Shown here in pieces: positions 20,944-32,510 of a stretch of DNA of 64,000 bases (within the stretch, counting starts at the first letter, position 1; each line of letters opens with the position of its first letter). A program made the translations under genes and the position numbers. The DNA lies in NCBI RefSeq assembly GCF_000350225.1, contig NW_005178653.1, forward strand, positions 248,001-312,000, given 5' to 3'. The notes below the pieces were generated by a model. The model did no database searches. It saw nothing but the letters and a program-made list of their open reading frames with translations, and was not told where the DNA came from. This DNA comes from Chondrus crispus (lineage: Eukaryota > Rhodophyta > Florideophyceae > Gigartinales > Gigartinaceae).

Positions 20944-21690
20944 AGATACATTTGTTGTGTGGCAGAATAGTTAATTGCATCATTGCTTAAGGCTACGTAA
21001 GGTTTATGTCTCCCTTTTATGCATTTAGAAGGAACAACTCGAATGAAAATCCACTGCATGCATGTGACGAAGAAGAATCTTGTGGTGGCGTACGCGATCT
21101 GGGCGTTGTACATCGGGCAGGAGGGGTCCAGAAGACACGGTGCACCTCCTCGGGCGAGGAGAAGAGTAGCATCCCGTCGGAGGCCGAGAACATTCCTTTG
21201 GAGAAGCCTGCGTAGAAGGCGACCTGTTATGTTTCTTTTTTTCCAGAACGACGCTCGCGCCGCTGCGGCTGACGAAGAGGATGCGGCAACAGCTGGGCCG
21301 GGTGAAGGCAGAGTAATGCCCACTTTGAGTCATGTCTTGCATGCCAAGTGAGACCGTTTGCAGGGGGCAGACTCCGGGATTCAAACTCCACATGAGCACC
21401 GCCGCAGAAGCAATCAAATCAAGTATCTGTGGCAAGCAAACGCCGGAATGGGTGTCACGCTGTGAAAAAACTTCGCGCAGTAGTGATGAAAAATGTAGCT
21501 AGTACGTGCACTCAAGTCGTGCGAATAATAGATTAATGTTTGAGCAAGATGCTTACAGTGAGGCTCCAAGTACACACGTGGCAACGTGGAGCGATTGGGG
21601 GAGTATTGTTGATGGTGACACTAAATGTTGTCGTTTCGGGTTGAAATGCGTCAAGGTGGACGCCCTGCCTGGCTGACCACGGGAGGACCC
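20944..21690. other. Unassigned DNA
   Basis: Frames of 110-139 aa overlap on both strands at about 20904-21435. None shows a domain, and I cannot say which, if any, is coding. The stretch lies between the Gypsy remnant and the 3' end of the second piggyBac copy. Confidence 0.4.
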
Positions 21691-21948
21691 GAGGATGAGA
21701 CAGAAGATACCCCTTATCCCTTCCACTGTCGAAAAATGTGGACACATGTGTCCACAAAAATACTTGCAAAAATTAATCAATTTACAGGCCAAACTGGTGT
21801 AGTGACCTTTACATGCAAAGATCCGTCCGTAGCGTGCAAACTGTGGCCAAATAAGCTACGAGACTCTCAAAAATGACCTTTTCGCCCCAAAACCCATTTA
21901 GAAGCGATAATTGCGGTCGAAGGCGACTACATGCATCTCTATGACGGT

Positions 21949-24640
21949 CTATTCCTCTCCAATCCCTGACGTTGTAGACGTCCCCAGCGCATACGACGCT
22001 AAATCCTCCTCCATATGATACGCTTCGAAGCAATTTATATCCTCAGAGATGCATAAGTATGTGCCATCTGGACAGCCTAAACAATAAATTGCCGTCTTGT
22101 TCTCATTACTTGCCCGCCCGCCAGAGCGTAAAAGCTTGTAGGAACAAAGCGTACAAATCTTTCGCTTCCTTCCTGTAGCTACTTTGGGCAAATGTTTCAC
22201 ATTCATTGAAAGCCTTTCGTCGCTCGTTGCTATAATAGAACTGTTTTGTCGACGCCTGTATCGTTGACTGTCGCCATCTTCGTTATTTTCACGCCTCATA
22301 GCAGACGCCCCAGGTGTAATTTTTAAACAATTCTTCATTAATCCCCATGCCATTTCCCTTCTAAAACGTTTGTGCGCACCTCGTTCCCCCATTCCCGTGG
22401 CTTTGATTGCCTCAAAGCGATAAAAGAATTTGATACAGACGTATCCAACAGCCAGTACAGAATGGGTAGCCATGTATGCACGCCACGCAAATGACAGGCA
22501 CAATTCGAACGCAACTGATCAACAATATCTACTCCAATAAAATGATTGTAATCGTCAATTATTTTGGAAATGGGAAGCCGTTTTGTTGCCAAAGGACCGC
22601 ACACCTTTCGTACCTTCTTTGCATTTGTTGCTGTCTCTCGAGGCCTCCGTCTAAGTCTCTCCACTCTGTGCATAGGACCAACTTGATGAATTGTTGATAA
22701 CATAAGTACAGCTCCATTGCCAATCCAACAAATACAGTTCACATCATTGACAATTTCTGCACCAATCACGTCCCAATCCATTTTAGCGCTCCCAATACCT
22801 CTAACTTTTAAAGTAGGTGGGAACCCTGCAGTATTAGACCTTGTAGTCCCAACACATCCAATGCCCTGGTCCCGGAGCATTTTGAATAATGCAACACTAG
22901 AAAACAAATTATCCATGTAGACTTCATACATTATCGGATTTTGACCATTACCCCGGGGGGTAAACTTTCCACTAAATGAGCAACCACAGCAGAAGAATGC
23001 ATTAGATCTCCCAGATATTTTTGCAGGTCCTTCCAATTAAACTTAGTTGAGTGCGGGAAAAAGTCAAACACATAACACCGTTTACATAAAGCCACAAGCT
23101 TAAATCCCTGCCCAATGGGCTTGTTTTTAACTCTTACTGTTTCTGAGCAACGACCCGTACACGTCACCATTGTAGCATAAACACCCCAACGGCAGGGGTG
23201 TATGCACAGTCCACGTAAGAGACCCTGTAGAACGCGAGAAGAACAGAAAGGACCAGTAAGCAACGCGTGAGGAAGGACACGGGCCGGTAGCGGTGGTAGA
23301 GCGGGTCGGGTTGCGAACGCGTTAGTGTACGCGGTAGAGCGGATCGACGCCTCGACGCCCCAGCGCGGCACTGGGTGACGTTCCAGTACCGACGGGCGGA
23401 GGAGGATCCTAGCTCACACGCGCACGTACGCGCCCGCTACTCGTGTCCTTCTACTCTAAAACGCGAACGGAGAGAGCGTGCCCGAGTTAGAGTAAGCGTT
23501 CCGGGTTAGCCGACGGTGAGGGTCTGGCCAAGCCAATGCTTGCCTTCTCCCCGCCGTCGGTTCCCGTGGTTTAATATACAGTTACGAGTCTATCGCGTCT
23601 ATCATACAGGGCTACAGTACAGTCCGTACTGCACTGTAGCGCATTACAGTGCTGAGCTACCGTACTCAGCTACTGTAGCGCTGTCAATACACGTGTGCGC
23701 GCGCGTGCCGATGATACACGTGTGTGCGGGCGTCCTGACAGTCCTTACAGTACACGTGTGTGCGCGCACGCGATCTAATTCTAATTCTAATTCTGATCCG
23801 CGCTTATGCTACAACCATCATCTCGTTAACTGACACCCGACAGTCAGGCGTCCAGACAGCCTTGCAGGTTTTTCGTGCATGGCTGAATAGCGGTTCCACC
23901 TTACCAAAGAAGAACGATTTTCCATTATCGCCGTGCGGATCGCAAATTTGTATGTAGCGCTTCAATTCCTGAAACTTGGCCATGGACATTACCTTTGATA
24001 CTGCATGGACCGGGGTATCTTCGGCCCGGCTCCAGTAGTCTTCGATACAAGCCTATTTGTGGAGGCCCATGTACAACAGTACTCCCAAACCCCCATTTAT
24101 TTCTATGGTTGCGGCAGGCCACCAAGGCCGCGTGTGCCCCTCCTCATGTCTCTTTATCTCGGAATATTTATTTGTATTCTCGGAGACTATCGTTATTATT
24201 TTGTCAGAAAAACCCTCTGAAACACAGAAATTGATGTATGCAAGAACTCACGAGAACGTAAGCGGGCAGTTCCCGTCATTTGGCGTCTTTGCGCCTCAAA
24301 CGGAAGAGGAAAAACGTAGGGATTACAGTAGGAAAAGGTGGTTGTTTTCTGGATTTTCGGATTGGGACAGGAGGTTCATAGTCTTCAATTTGGGCACTGC
24401 CGGTCGCGACTGTGGTATTGTGAAACGATTCACTGTAGACATTGTCATCATGTCGCATGAGCACGGCCAGTGGAATGTCATCCCCCCAATTGAGGGTTGA
24501 GGGGCATTGTTGAGGGGGGCTGGAAGGTTGTCCTGACATTTGGTGAAATGGAAAGGAAGGCTTCCGGTTGATATGGGTGAGGTAAGCATCGTAGTGGACC
24601 TCCAGAGAACTCGAAAGTGAGCACAACCTCTACAGAACAC
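21949..24640 (-). pseudogene. piggyBac-type transposase, copy 2, nearly full span but inactive
   Basis: Reading down the minus strand: acidic N-terminus (24640-24276); N-terminal domain (about 24220-23814) with in-frame TAG at 24053-24055; first catalytic Asp replaced by Asn (codon 23825-23827). A 643 bp solo LTR then interrupts (23171-23813). Beyond it the fold resumes at 23170 with 'VKNKPIGQGFKLVALC', then the second catalytic Asp in 'YMDNLFSS' (near 22910), the third in 'DDYNHFIGVDIVDQLRS' (near 22530), and a Cys-rich C-terminal finger ('CTLC...YCLGC', 22165-22075). Frames change at about 22950 and 22450. In a functional relative this protein would cut at TTAA and paste its element; this copy cannot. 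Confidence 0.85.
23171..23813 (-). repeat. Solo Gypsy LTR, subfamily A, inside piggyBac (TSD ACCAT)
   Basis: 643 bp, TGTAGCATAAAC...TTATGCTACA on the plus strand, with ACCAT at 23166-23170 and 23814-23818. It lies at the homologous position of piggyBac as the 5' LTR at 8641 in copy 1, where the internal Gypsy region is still attached. LTR-LTR recombination in this copy is the simplest explanation. Confidence 0.95.
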
Positions 24641-24831
24641 AAGTTTATCATAATATTTTCACACGTGTCAAGTGGATCATTGAACGCGATGAGCCAATAA
24701 CTTGGGGCCCGCTCAATTTGATCTGCCCAAACTCATTTTATTGGTCTAAAAGGACACTGTAAACACCTAGACCGAGGTTTGTGGCATATTTGTATCTTGC
24801 TTAGAAGTTGGGTTGCATTTGCGTGCTCTTG

Positions 24832-26332
24832 TGAAAGAAAAAACTGCCAGATGGCGGTGACGTACACATTCCGTTTAATGCACGTAGAGCACTACTAAGG
24901 CTTAAAATGTGGGCAGAATTAAATTAGACATCACCTGTCCGAACACAGTGCACATCCTCTCCCAGCGAGTCTACTGATAACGCAATCGTCTGCAATTATC
25001 AGCAGAGGATTGCACGTACGAGAGTCAAAGGGGGTCGAGATGGGCAAGAGGAAGTAGTACAAATACCCAGAGGCGCAGGGCAGAATAGCTACCTGCACAC
25101 GCACAAGTGTAGTGCAATAATGGGCTCTACAAGGGGGTGGAACGAAAGGAAAATATTTGGATATGAAAAGTAGTCCGGGTTGGGGGGCACACGTTTGAAT
25201 AATTGCACAGTTTCAATTTTTAATTATTTTATTTTATTTAGTTAATTAGTTGGCATTAATTTTGCTGACATTAGATTAGATCTAGGATCTAGCGCCGAGA
25301 GCTACTGTAGTGGCTCCGGCGGGGCGATATATACCTTAGCTCTCTGACCACCAAGTCAGTAAAGGTAACCCGAGTTGCCAGAGTTGAATATCGCCTTTGT
25401 CGAAGTCCGTCTTTCCCAAGACGCTCCCTTTTACCACAGATTACGTTATCCTTTGCGCTCCGGGGTTCCCTTTCCTTTTCCTTTATTTCACCTATCCTTT
25501 TCTATTTCTATCTCTATTTCTATTCCCTTATCTTGTGTTGGTTCCACAGTGCCTGATTGCGATCTGCATTGTGACGACTGGAGTCATCGGGCTCTTGTGT
25601 TGGTTCTTTTGTTTGTTGTTGGTGCCATCGGCTTTGGTTGCGACCGGACCGGTGTAGGTGTCTTGGCCATCGGGCGACACGTGGGTGTAGCGCTGCTACT
25701 TGTTTACGTCCACCGACGGAGGCTGTTGCGACGACGTCTCCCTCGAAGGTCCTGTTGTGTATACAGGACAGTGTTGGTTCCATCGGATACAGATTGCGAC
25801 CGTTCCGGTGTCGGTACTTTGCTATCGGGCAGTACGGAGGTGTAGCGCTGCTACGTGTTTGCTAATTCCCGTCGGGCTGCGTTGCGACGTTCCCGTCGAA
25901 GACCTTATCAAGGGTATAAGGTGTAACAGGCGCTCCGCGAGCATTGGCTTTACGACCCATCGGGCCCGGCTTCCTAATCACCGCCCCGAACTCGCCGAGC
26001 AGCTGCCTGTACAAGACTCTACCACCATTCGTCCCGGGGCGGGCATCTTCCTTTTGCCACCCCCCCTATCAGGGACTTGAGCTACTGTGGGCGGCAAACC
26101 CACTTAAAGGGAAAGGGAGAATCGGACACTCCGTAGGGCTGTGCCGTCGGCAACTCTTGTTGGTTGTTGTTTGTTGGTTTTGTTGTCGCTGGACTGTTGG
26201 ACCCTGGTTCCGGCCTGACAGGCACATTGCACTACAACAAGCACAAGAAGAACCCACAGTAAAAAAGACGCGACCCCTCAACTCGCCCGGTCCTGCCGGT
26301 TAACTTTACTGTTTTTTCTCTATTTTGCGACA
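24832..26332 (+). repeat. 5' LTR of the Copia element, interrupted
   Basis: LTR sequence occupies 24832-25107 and 26237-26332 (with the ACAAG duplication at the join); these parts together match the uninterrupted 3' LTR. A TACAAATA promoter-like motif lies near 25059 (TATAAATA in the 3' LTR near 32738). Confidence 0.9.
25108..26236 (+). mobile_element. Solo-LTR-like insertion in the Copia 5' LTR (1129 bp, TSD ACAAG)
   Basis: TGTAGTGCAAT...ATTGCACTACA, flanked by ACAAG at 25103-25107 and 26237-26241; the 3' LTR shows the unoccupied site with a single ACAAG. Same family as 10083-11020 but opposite strand. It is 191 bp longer, mainly because a segment of about 150-190 bp around GTGTAGCGCTGCTAC (about 25690 and 25845) is duplicated. 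A TATATACC motif lies near 25328. No credible coding frame. Confidence 0.85.
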
Positions 26333-26591
26333 GTCTAGACCACTAGCATAATTAGTTTCTCAGCAAAAAAACTCAACTCAGCAGGTCAAGATCAACACAA
26401 AACTGGAATTTGGTTCTCGAGAGTGGTGTCCTTGCCTCCATTTTGATATTAACCGAACACGTTTTGTCAAAAAAGAGTCAAGCCCATATTCTTCAATAGA
26501 AGAAAACTCTCACCGGAAAATACAAGATAAGTTCTTTATTTTCCGCTATCACTAAAATAGAAATACGGTTAACTAACTGCATTCTATTCTA

Positions 26592-27239
26592 GTGGTACTA
26601 AAACCAAGACGCTACAGAAGATTCGGGCAGCCGCACGTCCTCGCCGACGAACCAGAAGACCCAACGACACGCGGCGCACGGCCTCGACCCCGCACGCCTG
26701 AGGTAGTCTGGACAAGCGACGAGGAGGACTCCATCTCCGTGTTGGACCTCGTCGAGACCGAAGCGACCCCCGCGGACCTACCCAGGCCGGAGGATAACAT
26801 GTTTGGAGAAGGTGCAGAAATTTTGACGCGACGTGCAGCAACTGAGGGACACGTGGAAAGCGCCTCGCGTGTTTTTAATAGAATTAAGACACGCACTACA
26901 GTGATTAAAGACCCTCTCCCGGTGCTGCCAGAAGGCGTCAACAGAGTTCTACATCGCGTGGCTATAACCCGCGTCGCCAAGAAAAAGGCACCTCCGCGTA
27001 GATTTAATTGCACCGTCTGCAACGTCACCCTGATGAGTAGTTTTCAGCTACAGCAGCACAAGGGTGGTAAGCACCACCGTGCGCGCGAAATTCGCCTGGA
27101 GAGGGAAACCAACTACTACACCTGCAGCACCTGCGACCGCTCTTTTCCCTCCGATCACGATTTACAGGCGCACACCATCGGCGCGAAACATCGCCATCGG
27201 GTCACATTTTTACGGGAGCGCGAATTGACGCACAAATAA
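26592..27239 (+). CDS. Accessory two-finger C2H2 (U1/JAZ-like) protein ORF in the Copia element
   Basis: The open frame begins after TAG 26589-26591; the first ATG is 26799 (146 aa), so upstream codons are translated only from a non-ATG start or after splicing. The upstream part is acidic ('SDEEDSISVLDL'). The C-terminal part has two zinc fingers. The first is C-x2-C-x12-H-x4-H near 27010-27070; the second is C-x2-C-x12-H-x5-H near 27120-27190. Both end in GGKHH/GAKHRHR, as in U1-type or JAZ-type fingers that bind double-stranded RNA or nucleic acid. It lies between the 5' LTR and Gag on the same strand and has no stop in 216 codons, although the rest of the element is broken. It may be a captured host gene or an accessory nucleocapsid; function is unknown. 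Confidence 0.6.
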   Translation: MVLKPRRYRRFGQPHVLADEPEDPTTRGARPRPRTPEVVWTSDEEDSISVLDLVETEATPADLPRPEDNMFGEGAEILTRRAATEGHVESASRVFNRIKTRTTVIKDPLPVLPEGVNRVLHRVAITRVAKKKAPPRRFNCTVCNVTLMSSFQLQQHKGGKHHRAREIRLERETNYYTCSTCDRSFPSDHDLQAHTIGAKHRHRVTFLRERELTHK

Positions 27240-27752
27240 TGGACTAAAAAATTCGTTTTGGAGATTTTGTGGTGATCAAACAAAATTTTCTCAAATTCTT
27301 CCACAAATTCTTCCACACTTTTTAGCCATTTTCAAAATACCAATTTCAATTGTTCGCACACTACATCAATTGTGACCCGACACATATTACAGATTTGGCA
27401 CTAGCTATACGGCAACGCGAGTGAGATTCTGCTCATGCTGTAATAGTTAGACACCTGTACACGTACTCAACTTGAATAAGTGTGGATCACACACAAAAAA
27501 GGTTGAATCTTTTTAAGTATAACGCTCGGGTGGCAGAAACGTTTTCTAAAGCCTAAGTAACTTACTAAAATACTGGTTCGAGACTTCAACTCATCAAACG
27601 AAACGCAAAACGTAATTGATGAGGCAGGTATAAAGACCATCACCAAGGACCACAAATCGTATACACCTCCATCTTCAATTCACCATGAAATCATATCAGT
27701 TATTACGCTACACATAACTCGCGAAATATCTGATAATAATTTAGACACGGAA
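27240..27752. other. AT-rich spacer between zinc-finger ORF and Gag
   Basis: No open frame of note. AT-rich stretches such as the region 27240-27380 could be an untranslated leader or a second promoter for the polyprotein; nothing decides this. Confidence 0.4.
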
Positions 27753-29189
27753 TTGATAGGAAAATTACGTGAAGACCTCCCTGTTGAAACTCTGTACTCC
27801 TTCAAAGTACTGAAGGGCACCACGGTCGTTTTCAGAATCATCCGTGACTTCTTACGGGCAGAAGGTGTACAGTATAACAGACATCCCGCAACTGACTGCA
27901 TATCATGGGGATTGGTGAAAATGTTATATTCAGACACGGAGGACATTGATTTTGCCTACGAAAGACTTGTTCAGCACAAGAAGAGTAGCCGAGCATGTAC
28001 GCCTACTAACTAGGAAATTGAACGTCAAGCCGGTCCCACAGTACAAGGTTATACTCCTGGAAGACGTGACTCCGAGGCAAGAGTCGCACACAACATGGCC
28101 TTGCGATTCAAGAATCAAGACAAATTCACCGGAAAACTAGGTGAGGACCTCACGGAGCACATCAACAACTACATTGATGCCGCCCAGGACTACAACCTTG
28201 ACCAAACCAACAAACTTGCTTCCTTCCAAAACATATTCGATGGGGAAGCAAAGAGATTCTATCAAGAGAAAATGAGGGACAGGTGTGGTAATTTTGGTGA
28301 TGCATGCCAAGTTCTGCAAGGTGAGTACAACAACATCACTAGACAGAACAGAATCAGGAAGTATGTCCAGAGCCTGAGAATTCAATCTTTGATACATTCC
28401 AAGAAGCTCAGCACCGCAGAAGCTTTGGAAGAGTTACGTGAGATCATCACATGATTTGCCCCTCAAGGACCACGGACTCACCGTTCCGAAGAAGACAAGG
28501 TGGAATACCTCTACAAGGCTGTAGTTGGAGCCCCATGGGCCAAGTCAGCGCTAGCGAACTCTCAGTCCACATCCAATCCTTGGGACTTCCAACAATTGTA
28601 TACGGCACTAGACGACGCGTGGCTTCAAGACCAGGAAGAACAAGAAGGTAGAAAAAAAGATCTGAGCGTCGGTCCATCTGTTCTACATAAAGAGATGAAA
28701 TCTACATCCAAGTATACTCCTGATCTCAACCACGAAGGTCAGAAATATTACGGACGACCGAAGAAACTAGGATCACGCTCATCTGCTCCATTTAGACCCC
28801 CTCAAGATAGGACGAAAGCCGGTCGAAATGGGTTGGACCGTTACGGCAACCCTAGGCTATGCAACAATTGTCGGGATCCTAATCACTTTATCAGGGACTG
28901 CCCCAAACCTCGCAACGTGATACGAAATATCTCATCGCAGGTCAGGAGATATGCGAAGAAAAGCCATCAAATCCTTTTTGAACTCTGTCAACAAGTGGAG
29001 GACGCTTTGTTCTCTACATACAAAGAAAACCCTTCTGCTGCCCTTACAGGGGAAAACCTCAAGCAGGGGGACTCCGCCTCATCTGAGGAAGAGACGCATG
29101 AACAGGTCGGTGCAGGAGGGCGAACATTCCACGTCACTAGTTCTGAGAATCGGGGAATAGCATCTGTTCTTGATCTGGAGGGTTTTTGA
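27753..29189 (+). pseudogene. Copia element Gag with CCHC zinc knuckle, two in-frame stops
   Basis: One frame runs from 27753 to 29189, broken by TAG 28011-28013 and TGA 28452-28454. The segment 28095-28454 ('KFTGKLGEDLTEHINNYIDA') is a retrotransposon Gag capsid domain of the kind more usual in Gypsy elements. 'CNNCRDPNHFIRDC' near 28858-28900 is a canonical C-x2-C-x4-H-x4-C knuckle. The first 86 codons are of unknown type. The next frame (protease) begins at 29186 in another phase, overlapping this one by a few bases. Confidence 0.75.
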
Positions 29190-29793
29190 GGAGAGGCAGT
29201 CTAATTTATCGTCGTAGTTTGAAATCGAAAGAAAATGACCCTTACTATGAGACTGTCCTCACGAAAAAACGGTCCCGTTACAAAATCTCGCGAAGGTCAA
29301 GGATAGCCCATGACATACGAAGAAATCGCCGTGTCAGAAAATTGTCCAAACATCGTAAGACTCACTCCATATTAAACTCCAACCGAGGTAGTTCACACAT
29401 AAGAAACGACTCCGAGAGCCGAAGACGAAAATGGCAAGGCGCTTGTATTGACACGGGAGCCCAACGTACTGTTATTGGACTTTGTCAGACCAAGGCATAT
29501 TGCAGATTTGTCCGGTGTAAGTTCAAACCAAAAAGGAACTTCAACCAGTACAGATTCGGAGTTGACGTGCAGAAGTCGATAGGATCCATCTCAATTCGGC
29601 TGCCACTTCTCAAAGATGGATTTGTGCCATGGATGTTGACGTTGTAAAAGCAAATGTCCCTTTCCTCTTAGGATTAGATTGGCTCCACAAACTACACTTA
29701 TACCTGGATACGACAAGAAATGCACTGATCAGCTCCCCCGGAAACGTTTCTATACCAGTCGTCAGGAAGTTTGGACACGTGTACCTGGAATAG
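29186..29793 (+). pseudogene. Copia element retropepsin region
   Basis: 'GACIDTGAQRTVIGL' near 29438-29482 is an aspartic protease active site with the canonical D-T-G. A frame change near 29620-29645 leads to 'PFLLGLDWLHKL', the second half of the fold with its hydrophobic-Leu-Gly motif. The intact protease would cleave the polyprotein. Confidence 0.7.
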
Positions 29794-29819
29794 AAAGAGA
29801 TAGACGCAGTACTATTCTC

Positions 29820-30729
29820 AAGAAGTGAACTGGTCAAGCTTCATAGAGGTTTTCGACATCCAACGCATACGAAACTCCTGAATCTCATCAGAAAAGCTCG
29901 ACCGCACGAGGCCACGGAAGCCACCACAATAGTCTTGAAAGAGATTTCTAAGTCATGCAATACCTGTCAACGGCTTGGATCACAACCAACAAGATTCAAG
30001 ACCACGTTACCCACACCACAAGACGTTAAGTTCGGCGAAGAAATATCAATCGATCTGATGTTCATTGAAGGAAAAGCAATACTGCATACTGTCGACACTG
30101 CAACTCGTTTCAGTTCGGCCATATTTTTGGACTCTCAGGGTCACAATTACGGACAATCAGTCGACGGAATATGGCTCGCTTTCCTTGAAGTGTGGTTCAC
30201 TCTCTATACAGGATTCCCTAACCGCATCAGAACTGATGCCGGCTCCGTTTTCACTTCGCCTAGACGGAAAGAAATGGCCGAAAGCGTTGCGATAGAACTT
30301 CGAATCTCAGACGTTGAAGCTCACAACTCATTAGGAATTGGAGAAAGACTACATGCACCCCTCCCAAGAATATATCGAAAGATAACATTCGACTTCCCTC
30401 AAATTGACCGCAAAATTGCATTGAAACTGTCAATCAAAGCCATGAACGACACCAACGGAGATAACGGACTGGTTCCTTCACTAGTTATACTCAGAATAAT
30501 ACCACGATTCCCTATCATTAGCTCAGGTATACCCGCTCAGAAAGAAAGGATGCTTGCACTTTCAAAGGCTCAAATGGAGATGAATGCCATAGTAGCGGAG
30601 AGGCGCATTCTTGCAGCTCTTACCAGAAGCATCCCACCTGCGACTGATTTTGTATTCGAAATAGGTCAATTGACCTATTTCGAATACAAGAACTTCTTAA
30701 GAAGTTCTTGTATACCAAGAAAGAAGTAA
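29820..30729 (+). pseudogene. Copia element integrase
   Basis: The region 29830-29970 gives an H...H...C-x2-C zinc-binding domain ('ELVKLHRGFRHPTH', 'SCNTCQ'). The catalytic core follows in the frame from 29935: Asp in 'SIDLMFI' (near 30052), Asp in 'IRTDAGSVF' (near 30235), Glu in 'SLGIGERLHA' (near 30344). All three acidic residues are kept. A perfect inverted repeat around TTCGAATACAAGAACTTC and its complement sits at the end (30655-30715), just before the stop. Confidence 0.75.
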
Positions 30730-30814
30730 AGAATGGATTGGACCTGCTACCATCACAGATATAAGGGGCAAAATAATAAATGTCAAGAGCAACGACGGGA
30801 AATGGCATAAGACC

Positions 30815-32502
30815 ATGAACACGCAACAAGTTAAGCCTTATGTTCGAGAAAGCTCTCAACCGACAGACATGCTCTCACGGGACGAATTCCTGACCACGAT
30901 GTTGGAGCCGTTTAAGTCAGTGAACAGACCTAAGCCCTCCATTTTTGATGTGGAACTCACTGAAGTGATCAAACCTGGTGACCCTAGATCAAACGATGAA
31001 CGATTTAGAGCCGCAAAGAAAAACGAACTGAAAGGTTTGATTGAAAAGGGAACGTGGAAGCTTGTTTGCAAATCAGAAGTGGCTAAAAACGCAAATATTC
31101 TCGGTGGTAGATTTGTATTAGCCATAAAGGATGAAGACACTAAAGACGAAGCCTGGAAAGCCCGTTTTGTAGTTAAAGGATACAGGGATAAGCTAAAAAC
31201 GTCTCCTGTCCACGATATCGCCACACCAAGGCAACATTCCAAATTAATTTTGATCGGATTGGCAGCCATATGTGGATTCCGACTATTCTCAACAGATGTG
31301 ACTCAAGCATACCCTCAAAGCACAAAAAACTAATGAGAGATGTATACATCAAACCGACTGGAGAATTTGAACTAAACCAGGACAAGCTTCTGAAATTACT
31401 AAAACATTTGTACGGGCTTGCCGACAGTGGTGACTACTGGGGCCGTACCATCAGTAATCACATTAAAGAGGACCTGAACATGACAGGAACGACAGGAGAT
31501 GGAGCATTCTTCTTCAAATCCATTCCAGGAAAGGTTGATGGCATGTGCATAACCTATGTAGATGACGCACTCCAAGCAGGTACTGAAGAATATTCAACCC
31601 TGGCACACAAGACAGAAGAAAAGTTCAAGTGTAAAGGGAGAACGCACGACAAATTTAACTTTGTTGGAGTACAGGTCGAGAAAATGGACTCCGAATACAG
31701 AATCCATCAGACATCCTACATGCGAAAGGCAGGAAAGCTCCTTAACACAGCCACTTTCAAAGAATATCGGTCACTACGAGCAAAATTGGCTTGGATCACG
31801 TACACAAGGCCTGACATAAGTTTTAGCATTGCTCAAGCGGCTCAAGTTACTGAATCACAGTACAGAGCGGATCCGAAAATACAAGTCCGATATATCAATC
31901 GAACCATCAGACGACTGAAGAAAGAACCATACTTACCATTAAGGTACCCAAAACTTTGTGGAGAAGAATTACACATAAAGGTCTATTCAGATGCTTCATT
32001 TGCCAACAACTCGGACGGTTCATCTCAACCTGGATTCATCATATTTTTATGTGGTAATAGCGATCGATGCCAACCACTCTATTGGTCCTCCCACAAAGCT
32101 AAGAGAGTCTCTAGATCAGTCCTTGGCAGCAGAACGATGGCGTTTGCTGATTCTTTTGACATAGCATTCATGATCAGGCATGACATACAGAAAATGACAC
32201 ATAACCGAAATCCTATTACGATGTACACCGATAGTCTATCATTATTTGACGTTATCACAAAAGCATCAACTATCGTGGAAAAGAGACTGATGATATACCT
32301 TCAGGTAGTCAAGAAGGCATATCAGCAACATGAAATGGAGCAGATCGGATTCATCCGATCTGAGCACAACCTGGCAGACTGCTTAACCAAGTCGAGTGGC
32401 AACGGCTCCCTTATCAAGGCGTTAACACATGCAAAAATCACGCATCCCGTGGATCAATGGATTGACAGAAACTACACTGAGGGTACGTCACGTCATAAGT
32501 AG
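30815..32502 (+). pseudogene. Copia element reverse transcriptase and RNase H, one frameshift
   Basis: RT (RVT_2 type) starts in the frame 30815-31333: 'GTWKLV', 'AWKARFVVKGYRD', and the first catalytic Asp in 'FSTDVTQAY'. A frameshift at about 31310-31330 moves to the frame ending at 32502. There 'HLYGLADSGDYW', the YVDD box (near 31557), RNase H ('VYSDASFANNSDG', near 31983) and 'ADCLTKSS' (near 32376) follow in the normal Copia order. The catalytic motifs look intact, so the single frameshift is the main visible lesion of this part. Confidence 0.85.
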
Positions 32503-32510
32503 AGGGAATA

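Larger units (their letters stand above)
21691..24831 (-). mobile_element. piggyBac-type transposon, copy 2 (3' portion; 5' tip displaced to 32.88-32.93 kb)
   Basis: The reverse-complement partner of 7590-8640, extended by the 3' half that copy 1 lacks. The putative 3' terminus has a subterminal palindrome TGTGGACACATGTGTCCACA (21737-21756). The 5' tip, with the matching TATCCTTTCCACTATATCG terminus, is at 32878-32930, because an 8 kb Copia element was inserted at 24831/32878. Confidence 0.75.

Noticed and set aside
5891..32502. Alternative genetic code (TGA or TAG as sense) suggested by in-frame stops in several elements
   Set aside because: Stops of all kinds occur together with frameshifts only in decayed elements; the CAP genes and intact Gag end normally.
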